Shown: one piece after another, positions 27,586 to 39,378 of the stretch
Layout of the letters: each line of letters opens with the position of its first letter
Numbering within the stretch: position 1 is the first letter of the stretch
NCBI RefSeq assembly: GCF_022869825.1
Contig: NZ_CP094971.1
Location: 1,551,501 to 1,615,500 of the forward strand
Reading direction: 5' to 3'
DNA from: Clostridium sp. BJN0001
GTDB taxonomy: Bacteria > Bacillota > Clostridia > Clostridiales > Clostridiaceae
DNA length: 64,000 nt
Notes under the pieces: generated by a model
Seen by the model: only the letters and a program-made list of their open reading frames with translations
Told to the model about the DNA's origin: nothing
Databases searched by the model: none
Made by a program: the position numbers and the translations under genes

Positions 27586-28176
27586 TTAATTAAATAGAAC
27601 TTTTGCTACTTCAAACTCCAATTCATCTCTTAATGAATCTACTAAAGCTTCAAATGTATTGTTTATTTCAATACCATTCTTTTCTAAAATGAATCCACCT
27701 TTAAAATCAGAAGTTTCATCACTTATAGTAAGATTTCCTTTTTGTCCAAGCTCAGTATTTAATTCATTTAAAACATCTTTAGTTATTATTTTTTTACCTT
27801 CATTATTTAAGATGATTTTTTCGTCACCGTCAATTGCGGTATTTTTTATTGTCTCTTTAACAAACGATTTAAAATCTTCATCTGAAAGATTTGATAATTC
27901 TTCAACACTTTTTAAAAATACTTCATCAATTACATGTTGTTTTGCTTCAAGCTTATTATTTCTTGCTTTAAGCTCAGCTGATGAAATTATTCTTTCTTTT
28001 CTTGATGCTGCTTCTACTTTTGATTTTTCAATAACAGCTTCTTTAGCTTTTAGTGCTTCATCATTTTTCTTAGATAGGATTTTACTTTTTTGTTCGTTTG
28101 CATCTTTTAAAATATTTGCTTTCTTTTCTTCTGAATCATTTATAATTTTTGAAGTCAAATTTTTTATATTAGACAT
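27586..28176 (-). CDS. ntpE: V-type ATPase subunit E (peripheral stalk)
   Basis: 196 residues. The N-terminal half (about 1-100) is a long, charged helix rich in Lys/Glu/Ala that forms the stator coiled coil. The C-terminal half is an alpha/beta cap ending LVDSLRDELEFEVAKVLF. It pairs with the subunit G product at the start of the operon. Confidence 0.93.
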   Translation of the reverse strand: MSNIKNLTSKIINDSEEKKANILKDANEQKSKILSKKNDEALKAKEAVIEKSKVEAASRKERIISSAELKARNNKLEAKQHVIDEVFLKSVEELSNLSDEDFKSFVKETIKNTAIDGDEKIILNNEGKKIITKDVLNELNTELGQKGNLTISDETSDFKGGFILEKNGIEINNTFEALVDSLRDELEFEVAKVLFN

Positions 28177-28194
28177 TACTCACACATCCTAATC

Positions 28195-30645
<2,451 letters not shown>

Positions 30646-30659
<14 letters not shown>

Positions 30660-30972
30660 GTAATTTCACTATCCTCTCAACCACTAATTTTACAGCATCT
30701 TTTTTCTTATTCTCAGATATATTTTCTATATCTGAAGAATCCTTTTTACCACCCTCAATTATAGGCTTAGCTAAAGATTCACCATCTTTTATAGCTTCGT
30801 TTATAATCTTTGTGGCCTCATCTTTCGCCTCATTTAAAGCAGAATCATAATTAACTTTTGCATCTTCTTTAGCTTTTTTAACAATTTCTTTAGCTTCATT
30901 AGTTGCATCTTTAACTGACTGTTCTGCATCAGCTTCGGCTTTTTTGATTTCTTCTATAGCTTCTAGTGCCAA
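30646..30972 (-). CDS. ntpG: V-type ATPase subunit G/H (peripheral stalk)
   Basis: 108 residues from a TTG at 30972, 8 bases after AAAGGTGG; the upstream ATG codons at 31002 and 30993 precede or overlap that site. It is almost entirely one long helix, rich in Ala/Lys/Glu with a repeat of about 11 residues, as expected for the stator partner of subunit E. It is the first gene of the operon and overlaps subunit I by 14 bases. Confidence 0.88.
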
Positions 30973-31054
30973 AATATCACCACCTTTTTTCATTAAATAC
31001 ATGTAATAATATATATTAATACTTTATATAGTATTAATTACGTTGTTATTATTT

Positions 31055-31082
31055 ATTATACACCAACATTCTATAATTTCAA
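31055..31082 (-). promoter_or_regulatory. Promoter of the V-ATPase operon
   Basis: On the minus strand: -35 TTGAAA (31077-31082), 16-base spacer, -10 TATAAT (31055-31060). The leader is about 75 bases and holds a weak A+T hairpin near 31015-31038. Confidence 0.65.
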
Positions 31083-31345
31083 TTATATATGCCTATTTTC
31101 ATATACATTTGAGTTTAAAATGTGCCTAAGTTTCCCTATTTCTTAGGTTTAACGAAATTTGTTAACATTTAGTGAACTTATATTTACATAACAATAATTA
31201 ATGTTTATTTTGTATTGAATTACATCCTTTATTCGTTTCTTTTCTTCTTTTATACAATTATTTTTAACAAATTATAGGGCTTATCGTCTTTTATTATACA
31301 ATAAATAAGTATATTTTGCTATTTCTTTTAATATTTGATTATTAT
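31083..31345. other. Intergenic region with no gene seen
   Basis: About 260 bases between the V-ATPase promoter and the DUF4080 gene end. A short perfect inverted repeat CCTAAG/CTTAGG with an 11-base loop lies near 31125-31147. I see no clear terminator for the DUF4080 unit and no coding frame with a ribosome binding site. Confidence 0.4.
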
Positions 31346-33004
31346 TTAAATGCATTTAATATATTCAGTTTTATCATTAAATAAATAATACGTATCCTCT
31401 TCTACTATCTCTGAATCTTCTATATATTTTTCTATGTTAATTTTGAACTTTTCTAAATAATATTCTTTAAATGAATACTTTTCTTTTAGTTCTTCCTTTA
31501 TACTCTTATCTTCTTCTTTTCCCATATCACTTCTTAAAAAATCTGGTAGTCCTCGTTTTTTATTAAATATTAAGTAATTAAATCTAAGTATTTCTTTTAA
31601 ATATTTATTGCTTTCTTCTAATACAGTTTCATTAAAACCTAAAAATACTCTATAATATTCTGCATTTCCTATATTTTTATTGAAATATCCTTTCTTATCA
31701 AAATAAAGTGAAAGTAAATAATAAAAATCAAACGGCGTATCAAACTTATCTTCAAAATATTTAAGTATTAATCTAAATTTTTCAGAATTATAATATTTAT
31801 CTACCATTTTTTCGACTTTTTTTAATTTTATCAGTTCCTCATACGAAATAGCATCTGTCTTTAGTATTTCATACGGTGGATATGGAGAAAATACCATGTT
31901 ATATTTATAAGCTTCTTCTCTCATTGATGATCCTTTTAAAAGTTTTAAAAAGCCAAGCTGTATTTCATCTGGCTTTATTATATATAGATCATTAAATGAT
32001 TTCTTAAAAGATTCATAGTTTTCTTCTGGAAGTCCAGCTATTAAATCTAAATGCTGTATTATATTTGTAAGCTTTCTTAATTCAATAACTTTTTCTTTTA
32101 TATCTTCAAAATTTACATATCTATTTATATTATTTAATACTTTATTATTAGTAGTTTGAACGCCTATTTCAAATCTAAATCTTCCTTTTGGAGCTTTTTT
32201 TAGAAGTTCTATTTCATCATCTGTTAAAATATCTCCAGAAATTTCAAAGTGAAATTGTGTATTAGTATCTTTTTCTATAAGATACTTCCATATTGCCATA
32301 GCAAACTTTTTATTGCAATTAAATGTTCTATCTACAAATTTAACAAGTCTTACTTTTTTATTTATGAAATAGTCAAGTTCTGTGTAAACTCTATCAAGAC
32401 TTAAAAATCTAACTCCATGGCTTGTAGATGAAAGGCAGTATTTGCAATTAAATGGACATCCTCTTGAGGCTTCATAATAAATTATTTTATTATTTAAATC
32501 CTCATCTTCTTCATACGGGAATTTCAAATCGTCCATAGACATAAGAGGCCTTTTTTCATTTTCAAATACTTCATCATTTACTTTGTAATAAAGATTTCTA
32601 ACTTCATTAATGTTTAATTCTGATTTTTTGTATTTAATAAAATCTCTAAACGTCTTTTCCCCTTCACCCTGAATTACATAATCGCCACAGCTTTCTTTTA
32701 AAAATTTTCTTGAATCAAATGATACTTCAGGTCCTCCATAAAGTATTTCTATATTTTCATCAACTTTTTTTATAAGTTCTGAAAGTCTTTTTATAATCTC
32801 AACATTCCAAATGTAAACAGAAAATGCTACTACATCTGGTTTATTCTCAATAATCTTTTCTAGTATATGTTCTTCTCTATCGTTTATTGTAAATTCTTTT
32901 ATCACGCACGTATAATCTATATCCTCTGTAAACTTTTTTAAAGATCTAACTGCTAGATTACTGTGAATGTACTGTGAATTTAATGCTGTAAGTAATATTT
33001 TCAT
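31346..33004 (-). CDS. B12-binding-domain radical SAM protein (DUF4080 type)
   Basis: 552 residues. The N-terminal cobalamin-binding-like domain (about 1-130) is followed by a radical SAM core with the 4Fe-4S motif CPFNCKYC. A C-terminal DUF4080-like region of about 180 residues closes it. The order matches clostridial proteins annotated as B12-binding radical SAM DUF4080. The substrate is unknown; related enzymes do methylthiolation or C-methylation. It follows the small methyltransferase-like gene by 21 bases, so the pair may act together. Confidence 0.88.
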   Translation of the reverse strand: MKILLTALNSQYIHSNLAVRSLKKFTEDIDYTCVIKEFTINDREEHILEKIIENKPDVVAFSVYIWNVEIIKRLSELIKKVDENIEILYGGPEVSFDSRKFLKESCGDYVIQGEGEKTFRDFIKYKKSELNINEVRNLYYKVNDEVFENEKRPLMSMDDLKFPYEEDEDLNNKIIYYEASRGCPFNCKYCLSSTSHGVRFLSLDRVYTELDYFINKKVRLVKFVDRTFNCNKKFAMAIWKYLIEKDTNTQFHFEISGDILTDDEIELLKKAPKGRFRFEIGVQTTNNKVLNNINRYVNFEDIKEKVIELRKLTNIIQHLDLIAGLPEENYESFKKSFNDLYIIKPDEIQLGFLKLLKGSSMREEAYKYNMVFSPYPPYEILKTDAISYEELIKLKKVEKMVDKYYNSEKFRLILKYFEDKFDTPFDFYYLLSLYFDKKGYFNKNIGNAEYYRVFLGFNETVLEESNKYLKEILRFNYLIFNKKRGLPDFLRSDMGKEEDKSIKEELKEKYSFKEYYLEKFKINIEKYIEDSEIVEEDTYYLFNDKTEYIKCI

Positions 33005-33025
33005 TTTTTCTCTCCTGACAAAAAT

Positions 33026-33523
33026 CTATTTATTAATGCATTTAATAAAGAAAATGTCTTCCCACATTTTAACTTCATCAATAACAAAATATTTTTGAAC
33101 TATCTTTTGTGTTTCTTCTAAAGAAGAATCTATTAATATATTTAGATTTTTTAAGTCAAAATCCTTTATTTTTTTATTTGGTATGACAATTTTTATTTTA
33201 TTATTAAATATTTTTCCTCTTGACTTATTTATATCCCATATATATAGTGTTCCATTTTGTTTTATATAATATTTAAGTTCTTTTAATATTTTTAATCTCT
33301 CACTATAGGTCCCTATTTTACTAAGCTGAAAAAACAATGTACAAATATCAAATTCTGATTTTTTCAAATTTCCCTTATTTTTTTCATCAACATAGTCTAA
33401 TGAAATTTCTTTAGTTGAATCTTTACACAATTCATATATTATACCAGAATTCTTTTTGCCTACATCTAAAACATCCCCATCTATTTTTAAATCGTCCATT
33501 TTTATTACTAATGTTTTTCTCAT
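33026..33523 (-). CDS. Small methyltransferase-like protein of unknown function
   Basis: 165 residues. The order of strands (GDVLDVGKKNSG, then EFDICTLFFQLSKIG, then LKYYIKQNGTLYIWDI) mimics a class I SAM-methyltransferase core. However, motif I lacks the usual GxGxG and the protein is short. It is either a degenerate methyltransferase or a partner protein for the downstream radical SAM enzyme. A TTG or GTG start cannot be ruled out. Confidence 0.6.
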   Translation of the reverse strand: MRKTLVIKMDDLKIDGDVLDVGKKNSGIIYELCKDSTKEISLDYVDEKNKGNLKKSEFDICTLFFQLSKIGTYSERLKILKELKYYIKQNGTLYIWDINKSRGKIFNNKIKIVIPNKKIKDFDLKNLNILIDSSLEETQKIVQKYFVIDEVKMWEDIFFIKCINK

Positions 33524-33580
33524 ACAGTTACCCCCTCTTATAACATATTACCATATTATGTAACTTAAAAGAATTATAAA

Positions 33581-33624
33581 TAAAAGATGCTGCATAAATA
33601 AAACCATTTAAGTAGCATCTTTTA
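33581..33624 (-). terminator. Terminator of the beta-propeller gene
   Basis: An 11-bp outer stem (TAAAAGATGCT/AGCATCTTTTA) and a 5-bp inner stem separated by a small internal loop, just after the gene that ends at 33627. It is followed on the minus strand by a T-rich tract. Confidence 0.75.
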
Positions 33625-33626
33625 TT

Positions 33627-34946
33627 TTACATATACTTTTTTAAATTATTTTCTATTTTTTTATTCTTATTATTTATAAGCATAATAATAAGTACAACTA
33701 TAAAAAGTGTTCCGACTATTATAAGTGACGGAATTTTTAAATAATTTTTCATATAATTTCCTTCAATTTTAAATATATATCCATTACCACTATCTAATAC
33801 ATATATAGCTGAATCATCAGATATTATTTTTTTTATATCACTTTTATTATTAAGTCTTACTAAATTTAAAATGCTTAAATCATTATTTAAACATTTTATC
33901 ATTTTTTCTTGTGTATCACAGAATATACATGAATCTTTTGATCCTATAAAACCTTCTCTATCAACTGCAAGAGATGATATTGATGAAAGATTGTAATACT
34001 CATAATATGGTGATGGAACTATATTTTGAGGCTGATTTAAAATAACCTTTTTTATATTTTTCCCTTCTTTTTCCCTAAATCTATCAGAGTCTATTGGATT
34101 TCCTCCAGAAAAATCTGGCCATCCATACCAAATACCTTTTTTTACTATATAGATATAATCACTATCATTATTTACTGGTCTATATCCTTCGTTATTCATT
34201 CCTTCTACAGCACATACAATTTCTCCACTACTATTAAAATCAATCCCCTTAACATTTCTTATTCCATAAGAATATAGTTCTTTCTTATTATCATTTAAAT
34301 TTATAGAGTATATTGATGCATTTGCAATTTCATATGGTTCAACTTCTTGTCCTTTTATTGAAGAATTCCCATATGGCATGAACGCTCCAGTTTTTACATC
34401 TCCATAATTTTCTCCTGAAAGAGCTGCTTTAAATGGCATTTTATCATATGGTATTCTATTATCATCATACTCTTCACTTTTCTCTGCAATTCCCGAGTTT
34501 GTAACTGCTCCTATAGTAAGAAAAATTTTATTATCATTTATTTTTAATTTTCTGTCTAAATATCTTCCTTCTTCTGGTATTCCAGTTAATATTTCTTTTT
34601 TATCATTTTTATTTAAATCATATTTATAAAGCGCATCTCCATCAATAAAATAAATACAATTATCATAATATTCTATATCAGAAATTTGATTTGTATTTCC
34701 TGTATAGATAGTTTTTTCCCCTCTATCTTTATTATATACTTTAATTTTATCATCATAAGATATATAAAAATTATTATTTTCATCTCTGCAAAATGACTCT
34801 GCTTTTATACAGTTTTTCATTTCAATTCTTATTCTTATATCATCACTTAAAAGGTCTGTTTTATATTTAAATGAAATTTTTATCATTAAGAATGACAGAA
34901 TTACTACAATTACAGTAATTATAGTCCATTTAATAAATCCTTTCAC
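33627..34946 (-). CDS. Membrane-anchored beta-propeller protein, sugar/sorbosone-dehydrogenase-like
   Basis: 439 residues from a GTG start. Hydrophobic helices lie at both ends (about 8-25 and 398-424), with an extracellular six-bladed propeller between them. Motifs such as YGIRNVKGIDF and WYGWPDFSGGNP are hallmarks of PQQ-dependent glucose/sorbosone dehydrogenases. PQQ synthesis is not expected in a clostridium, so the fold may serve a different redox, lyase or binding role. It is monocistronic and divergent from the SpoVB-like gene. Confidence 0.72.
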   Translation of the reverse strand: MKGFIKWTIITVIVVILSFLMIKISFKYKTDLLSDDIRIRIEMKNCIKAESFCRDENNNFYISYDDKIKVYNKDRGEKTIYTGNTNQISDIEYYDNCIYFIDGDALYKYDLNKNDKKEILTGIPEEGRYLDRKLKINDNKIFLTIGAVTNSGIAEKSEEYDDNRIPYDKMPFKAALSGENYGDVKTGAFMPYGNSSIKGQEVEPYEIANASIYSINLNDNKKELYSYGIRNVKGIDFNSSGEIVCAVEGMNNEGYRPVNNDSDYIYIVKKGIWYGWPDFSGGNPIDSDRFREKEGKNIKKVILNQPQNIVPSPYYEYYNLSSISSLAVDREGFIGSKDSCIFCDTQEKMIKCLNNDLSILNLVRLNNKSDIKKIISDDSAIYVLDSGNGYIFKIEGNYMKNYLKIPSLIIVGTLFIVVLIIMLINNKNKKIENNLKKYM

Positions 34947-35089
34947 TAAAATGCCATCTCCTAAAAATTACTCCTTAATAATTTATATTCTATCATTTTA
35001 CAATAATTACTATTAATAATAACATAATTTATTCATATTCAAATTGTTTTACGAATAAGTTTAACTGTAATATAAAGGAGTGGGATTCT

Positions 35090-36583
35090 TTGAGCAGAGA
35101 TAACTTTTTTAAGAGTACTTTTTTACTTATTATATCAAATATTATAATAGGTTTTTTAAGTTTTCTTTTTTCAATATATATATCTAAAGTACTGTCCGCC
35201 GAAGGTATGGGCTTATACAATCTTGTTATGCCAATTTACAATTTATTCATATGTCTAATGTCAGCAGGTGTAGTAGCTTCGGTATCACAGATTACAGCTG
35301 TTTACATTCAAAAAAAAGAATACTGTAACATAAAAATGACGATAAGGACTCTATTATTTTTCAATATACTATGGGCTAGCATTATAGGAATTTCAGTTTT
35401 CTTTTTAGCTCCATATATAAGCAAATATGCAATAAAAGATGTTAGAACTCTTAAAGCTTTAAGAATAATATGTCCAGCAATGGTTTTTATTGCTTCTTCA
35501 AATATATTTAAAGGATATTTTTATGGTTCCTTAAAAATAAAAGTTCCAGCAGTTATTGATATTATTGAGAAATCAATGAGAATAGTAACTGTAAGTATAT
35601 TTTTTCTAATTATAAAAAATAAAACTTTAGATAATTTAGTTGCCGCTGCAACTAGTTCTTTATGTTTTGGTGAATTTCAAAGTCTTATATTTTTATATAT
35701 CTATTACTGCTATGAAAAATCTAAAATGCCTATTTCAAAATGCAGACATGAAAGCAGAATACAGCTTCTTTTTAATGTTATTGTAATTTCTGTTCCTCTT
35801 TGTCTTAATGGTTTTTTGACAAACATACTCGGCACAATTTCTACACTTATAATACCTAGAAGACTTATACACGCAGGTTTTACTTATTCTGAATCATTAA
35901 GCCTTATAGGACGATATAATGGAATGGCTCTTAATTTAATTACAATTCCTCTTATTGCAGTAAGTACTATTAATACACTCCTTATTCCCGATCTTTCAAA
36001 GTCGTTAAATGAGGGGAACAATATTAAGATTCAAAGAAGAATAAAAAAAGTAATTAAATCTGCATTTCTTCTAGGATTATGTACTGCAGTAATATGTAAT
36101 ATAATACCGCATGATTTAGGGTATTTATTTTATAAAAGGACTGATTTAGGAAACTATATAAGATTTGCATCATTGTCATCTCCAATTTTTTTTACTGCAA
36201 CAACTATGTTTGGAATTTTAAATGGATTAAATAGACAAAAAATAATCTTAAGAAATTCTTTTATTGAAGCTTCTTTAGAACTTATATTATTGTATTTTTT
36301 TACAGGGATAAAATTTGTAAACATATATGGAGAAGTTTTAACTACAATAATCGCATGCAGCGTAGGATTTATTTTAAATATTCACGAAGTTAAAAAGCAT
36401 GTTGATATAGACATAAATTTTACAAATGTAATAATCTATATTCTTCTTTCTATTCTTACTTTTGTCGTAATAAATATTTTTGCTAAAAATTTATTTTCTC
36501 AAATGATCTTTCTTAAAGTGTTATTTGTTACAGGAATAAGTGGATTTATATTTGTATACTTAAGCTTTTTTGGAGAAAATTAA
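35090..36583 (+). CDS. SpoVB-like MOP-superfamily flippase
   Basis: 497 residues from a TTG 9 bases after AAAGGAG. It has about 14 membrane helices and the polysaccharide-synthase/MATE signature near the N-terminus (SAEGMGLYNLVMPIYNLFICL), typical of SpoVB. SpoVB is needed for spore cortex assembly and probably flips lipid-linked cell-wall precursors. A spore role here is an inference from similarity. A second, longer MOP protein lies convergent to it downstream. Confidence 0.8.
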   Translation: MSRDNFFKSTFLLIISNIIIGFLSFLFSIYISKVLSAEGMGLYNLVMPIYNLFICLMSAGVVASVSQITAVYIQKKEYCNIKMTIRTLLFFNILWASIIGISVFFLAPYISKYAIKDVRTLKALRIICPAMVFIASSNIFKGYFYGSLKIKVPAVIDIIEKSMRIVTVSIFFLIIKNKTLDNLVAAATSSLCFGEFQSLIFLYIYYCYEKSKMPISKCRHESRIQLLFNVIVISVPLCLNGFLTNILGTISTLIIPRRLIHAGFTYSESLSLIGRYNGMALNLITIPLIAVSTINTLLIPDLSKSLNEGNNIKIQRRIKKVIKSAFLLGLCTAVICNIIPHDLGYLFYKRTDLGNYIRFASLSSPIFFTATTMFGILNGLNRQKIILRNSFIEASLELILLYFFTGIKFVNIYGEVLTTIIACSVGFILNIHEVKKHVDIDINFTNVIIYILLSILTFVVINIFAKNLFSQMIFLKVLFVTGISGFIFVYLSFFGEN

Positions 36584-36587
36584 TTAA

Positions 36588-36624
36588 AAAGAGCTTATCA
36601 CTATTTTGTCGTGATAAGCTCTTT
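36588..36624. terminator. Bidirectional intrinsic terminator
   Basis: A perfect 14-bp stem (AAAGAGCTTATCAC/GTGATAAGCTCTTT) with a 9-base loop, between the two convergent flippase genes. Confidence 0.9.
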
Positions 36625-36636
36625 AAATATATAATT

Positions 36637-38244
36637 CTATTTTAAATTCTTTCTTAAAAATCTAGGCATTATTCTATAAATTCTAGGCGAAACATCATAT
36701 ATGTCTTTCTTTTTTAACCCTTTTATTAATATGATCACATATAGATATGCTAACGCTCCAAATGATACCATTATGAGAGTTCCTATATCTTTTACTATAA
36801 CTCCACAATTAAATACAACATACAACATAGATAAAGGATATCTTATAATACAAATCACAAATACCATTACAATAGATGCAATAAGTGGCTTTACAAAATA
36901 TTTAATTAAGTGTGATTTTACTTTTAGTGATTTTCTAATTGCTATTTGATTTAAAACAAGCGGAATTATATACCACAAAAAATTACCAACTACTGCTCCT
37001 TTTACATTTATTGACGGAATTCCAACAAGAAAATAGTTTGCAGTTATTTTGGCTATAATACCTAAGCAGAATGTTCCAAGGACATAATATAATTTATTTA
37101 TGCTCTGAAGAATAACACTCTGTATCTGAACAACCGACATAAGAATCAAAATAATAGATCCTATAAGCATAAGTTCATATCCTACATCAATAGTAAATAA
37201 AAGGATATAAATTTCCCTGCTAAGAACTGCTAATCCAAAAGATGCAGGTACAGTTATGATAAATACAAGTCTAAATATAAAATTAACTTTTTTTCTAATA
37301 GATTTTTTATCATGAACTGCCATAGCTGCTGACAATGCTGGCAAAACAGTCGTACTAAGGGCAGTTATTATTATAAGCGGAACTGATAACAATGTCTTAT
37401 AACTACCAAGTATACCGTAAAGCTCATGACTCTTTTCACTTGAAAAGCCTGCAAAAAGCAATCTTGCATTTACGTTAACCATATCGACAAGACTTCCAAA
37501 ATTCTGAAGTCCAGCACTTAATGTTATAGGAAATCCATATTTAAATAATTTCTTTATAATCTTTTTAGTTCTTGCTCTCTTTTTTACCTGATGAATTTTT
37601 TCTTTATGAATACATCTATCTCTTCTATATATAATCATCATATATAAAAAAGCAATAAGTGCTGCTATAGATGTTCCTACTGTTGCTCCAGCACTTCCGT
37701 ATACAACACTTATTTTCATCAGTAAATATGCACATAAAAGGCTTACTACAATATTAACTATTTGCTCTATAACCTGTGATATTGCAATATGTGTCATACT
37801 ATTTTTACCTTGAAAATACCCTCTATACGAAGATAACAAAGATGTTACAAATATACTTGGTGCAAGAAGTAATATTCCAAAAGATGCATCAGGATTATTT
37901 ATTATCCTTCCAATAGGAAATGCAAAGGCCATAAGAAGTAGCGACAAAATACCACCTGCAAACGATAAAAGCATTTTAGATACTCTTAATGTATTTTCTG
38001 AATCAACTGGTCTTTCTAATGCATCAAATTCAGATACTATCTTAGCTATTGCTGGTTGAGTTCCTAAATTTGTAACTGCATATACAAATAAAAATACTTC
38101 ATAACAGGTCTGGTATATTCCATATCCATCAAGTCCTATTATTCCTCTTAAAAAAGGTATATAGAATACAGATAATATTTTGCTTAAAATTCCTGCTATT
38201 GATAATAGCAAAAAACCTCTTCCAGCCGCTGATCTCTCTTCCAT
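36637..38244 (-). CDS. MOP-superfamily lipid flippase, YtgP/MurJ-like
   Basis: 535 residues, about 14 membrane helices. The start AAGRGFLLLSIAGILSKILS and the GLDGYGIYQTCYEVFLF segment fit the YtgP branch, which includes the Bacillus MurJ that flips lipid II. The length agrees with YtgP (about 540). It probably exports peptidoglycan precursors; the exact substrate is not shown by sequence. It lies 13 bases after the pseudouridine synthase gene end and could be in the same unit. Confidence 0.78.
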   Translation of the reverse strand: MEERSAAGRGFLLLSIAGILSKILSVFYIPFLRGIIGLDGYGIYQTCYEVFLFVYAVTNLGTQPAIAKIVSEFDALERPVDSENTLRVSKMLLSFAGGILSLLLMAFAFPIGRIINNPDASFGILLLAPSIFVTSLLSSYRGYFQGKNSMTHIAISQVIEQIVNIVVSLLCAYLLMKISVVYGSAGATVGTSIAALIAFLYMMIIYRRDRCIHKEKIHQVKKRARTKKIIKKLFKYGFPITLSAGLQNFGSLVDMVNVNARLLFAGFSSEKSHELYGILGSYKTLLSVPLIIITALSTTVLPALSAAMAVHDKKSIRKKVNFIFRLVFIITVPASFGLAVLSREIYILLFTIDVGYELMLIGSIILILMSVVQIQSVILQSINKLYYVLGTFCLGIIAKITANYFLVGIPSINVKGAVVGNFLWYIIPLVLNQIAIRKSLKVKSHLIKYFVKPLIASIVMVFVICIIRYPLSMLYVVFNCGVIVKDIGTLIMVSFGALAYLYVIILIKGLKKKDIYDVSPRIYRIMPRFLRKNLK

Positions 38245-38257
38245 AACTTTCTCCTAT

Positions 38258-39220
38258 CTAAAACTTAAATATATCATGCTTTATTTTTTTCAAAAATGGT
38301 GGAAGAGCTGCTGTTATAGTTTTATTCTGTAGATACTCTAATTTCCCACTCATAGCTCTAAAATTAAGCTTATATGCGTAAAGGAACTGATAATTGAGTC
38401 CATATTTATTTAAAAGGACTGAATTTATTTCTTTATCTCCATATTTAGAATCACCTGCAACTGGATTACCAAGATATGATAAATGTGCCCTTATCTGATG
38501 GCTTCTACCTGTAATAAGATTTATTTCTAATAGTGAATAAGCTCCATTACTCTGAATTGTTTTAACTTTCATAGTTATTTTTTTAGAATCTTCTACACTT
38601 TCTTTATATATTTTAGAAATATTTGTATCATGATTCTTTACTATATAAGCATTGTATACTCCATCAGATATTCTTCCTTTACATAAAGTATAATAGTATT
38701 TCTTTATTTTATCTTCTCTTATTGCTGCATTTATTTCTTTAAGTCCTTCATAAGTTTTTCCAAACATAACAATTCCAGATGTATTTCTATCTAACCTGTT
38801 ACATGGTGATGGAACAAATGTTGTTTCTTTTTGAGGATCATAAAATCCTTTTTTGTAAAGATATGATAAAACATAATCTGTGAGAGATGGTTCCTCCTCA
38901 TTTCCATCTGAATGTACTAAAATTTCTGGCCATTTTTCTACAATAATAATATTTTCATCCTCATATATTATTTTTAATCCATTAACCTCTACTTGTTCAA
39001 AATCTTTTTTGATATTCTGACTGTTTGTTTTTATGTATCTTATTTCTACAATATCTCCTTCTTCTAGAAAATATTTTTCATTCTTTTTACTTCCATTTAC
39101 TCTTATGTCTTTCTTTCTTAATGCTTTAAATATAGCGCTTAACGGAACATCTTTAAGATACTTTCTTAAAAACTTATCAAGTCTTTGTCCTGCTTCATTT
39201 GGTCCTATCTTTATATTCAA
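38258..39220 (-). CDS. RluA-family 23S rRNA pseudouridine synthase with S4 domain
   Basis: About 320 residues from a TTG at 39220, which has GGAGTG at good spacing; the ATG at 39235 has no ribosome site. An N-terminal S4 RNA-binding domain (RLDKFLRKYL through EEGDIVEI) is followed by the catalytic domain with the motif NRLDRNTSG (catalytic Asp144). It converts specific uridines of 23S rRNA to pseudouridine, most like RluC/RluD. The target positions cannot be told from sequence alone. Confidence 0.88.
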   Translation of the reverse strand: MNIKIGPNEAGQRLDKFLRKYLKDVPLSAIFKALRKKDIRVNGSKKNEKYFLEEGDIVEIRYIKTNSQNIKKDFEQVEVNGLKIIYEDENIIIVEKWPEILVHSDGNEEEPSLTDYVLSYLYKKGFYDPQKETTFVPSPCNRLDRNTSGIVMFGKTYEGLKEINAAIREDKIKKYYYTLCKGRISDGVYNAYIVKNHDTNISKIYKESVEDSKKITMKVKTIQSNGAYSLLEINLITGRSHQIRAHLSYLGNPVAGDSKYGDKEINSVLLNKYGLNYQFLYAYKLNFRAMSGKLEYLQNKTITAALPPFLKKIKHDIFKF

Positions 39221-39310
39221 ATCTCTCACTCCCATATTGTGATATAATCTTAATTATTATAGACACATATATAATTTATTGTCAAATTTATTTATAATAT
39301 ATGTTTAAAA

Positions 39311-39356
39311 TACTCCATAAATATTAAAAATTTAATCCTTTAATATCTATGGAGTA
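39311..39356 (-). terminator. Terminator of recA
   Basis: A 9-bp outer stem (TACTCCATA/TATGGAGTA) plus an A+T inner stem, followed on the minus strand by TTTTAAA. It lies just after recA. Confidence 0.7.
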
Positions 39357-39378
39357 CTTATTAAATCAAGATATAACG

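Noticed and set aside
27659..28192. 177-residue plus-strand frame rich in Ser/Phe
   Set aside because: It is the antisense shadow of the low-complexity subunit E helix gene, with no ribosome binding site or known motif.
36588..36624. Insertion-sequence terminal repeat
   Set aside because: The perfect 14-bp inverted repeat was considered, but with a 9-base loop between convergent genes it is a bidirectional terminator; no transposase is near.
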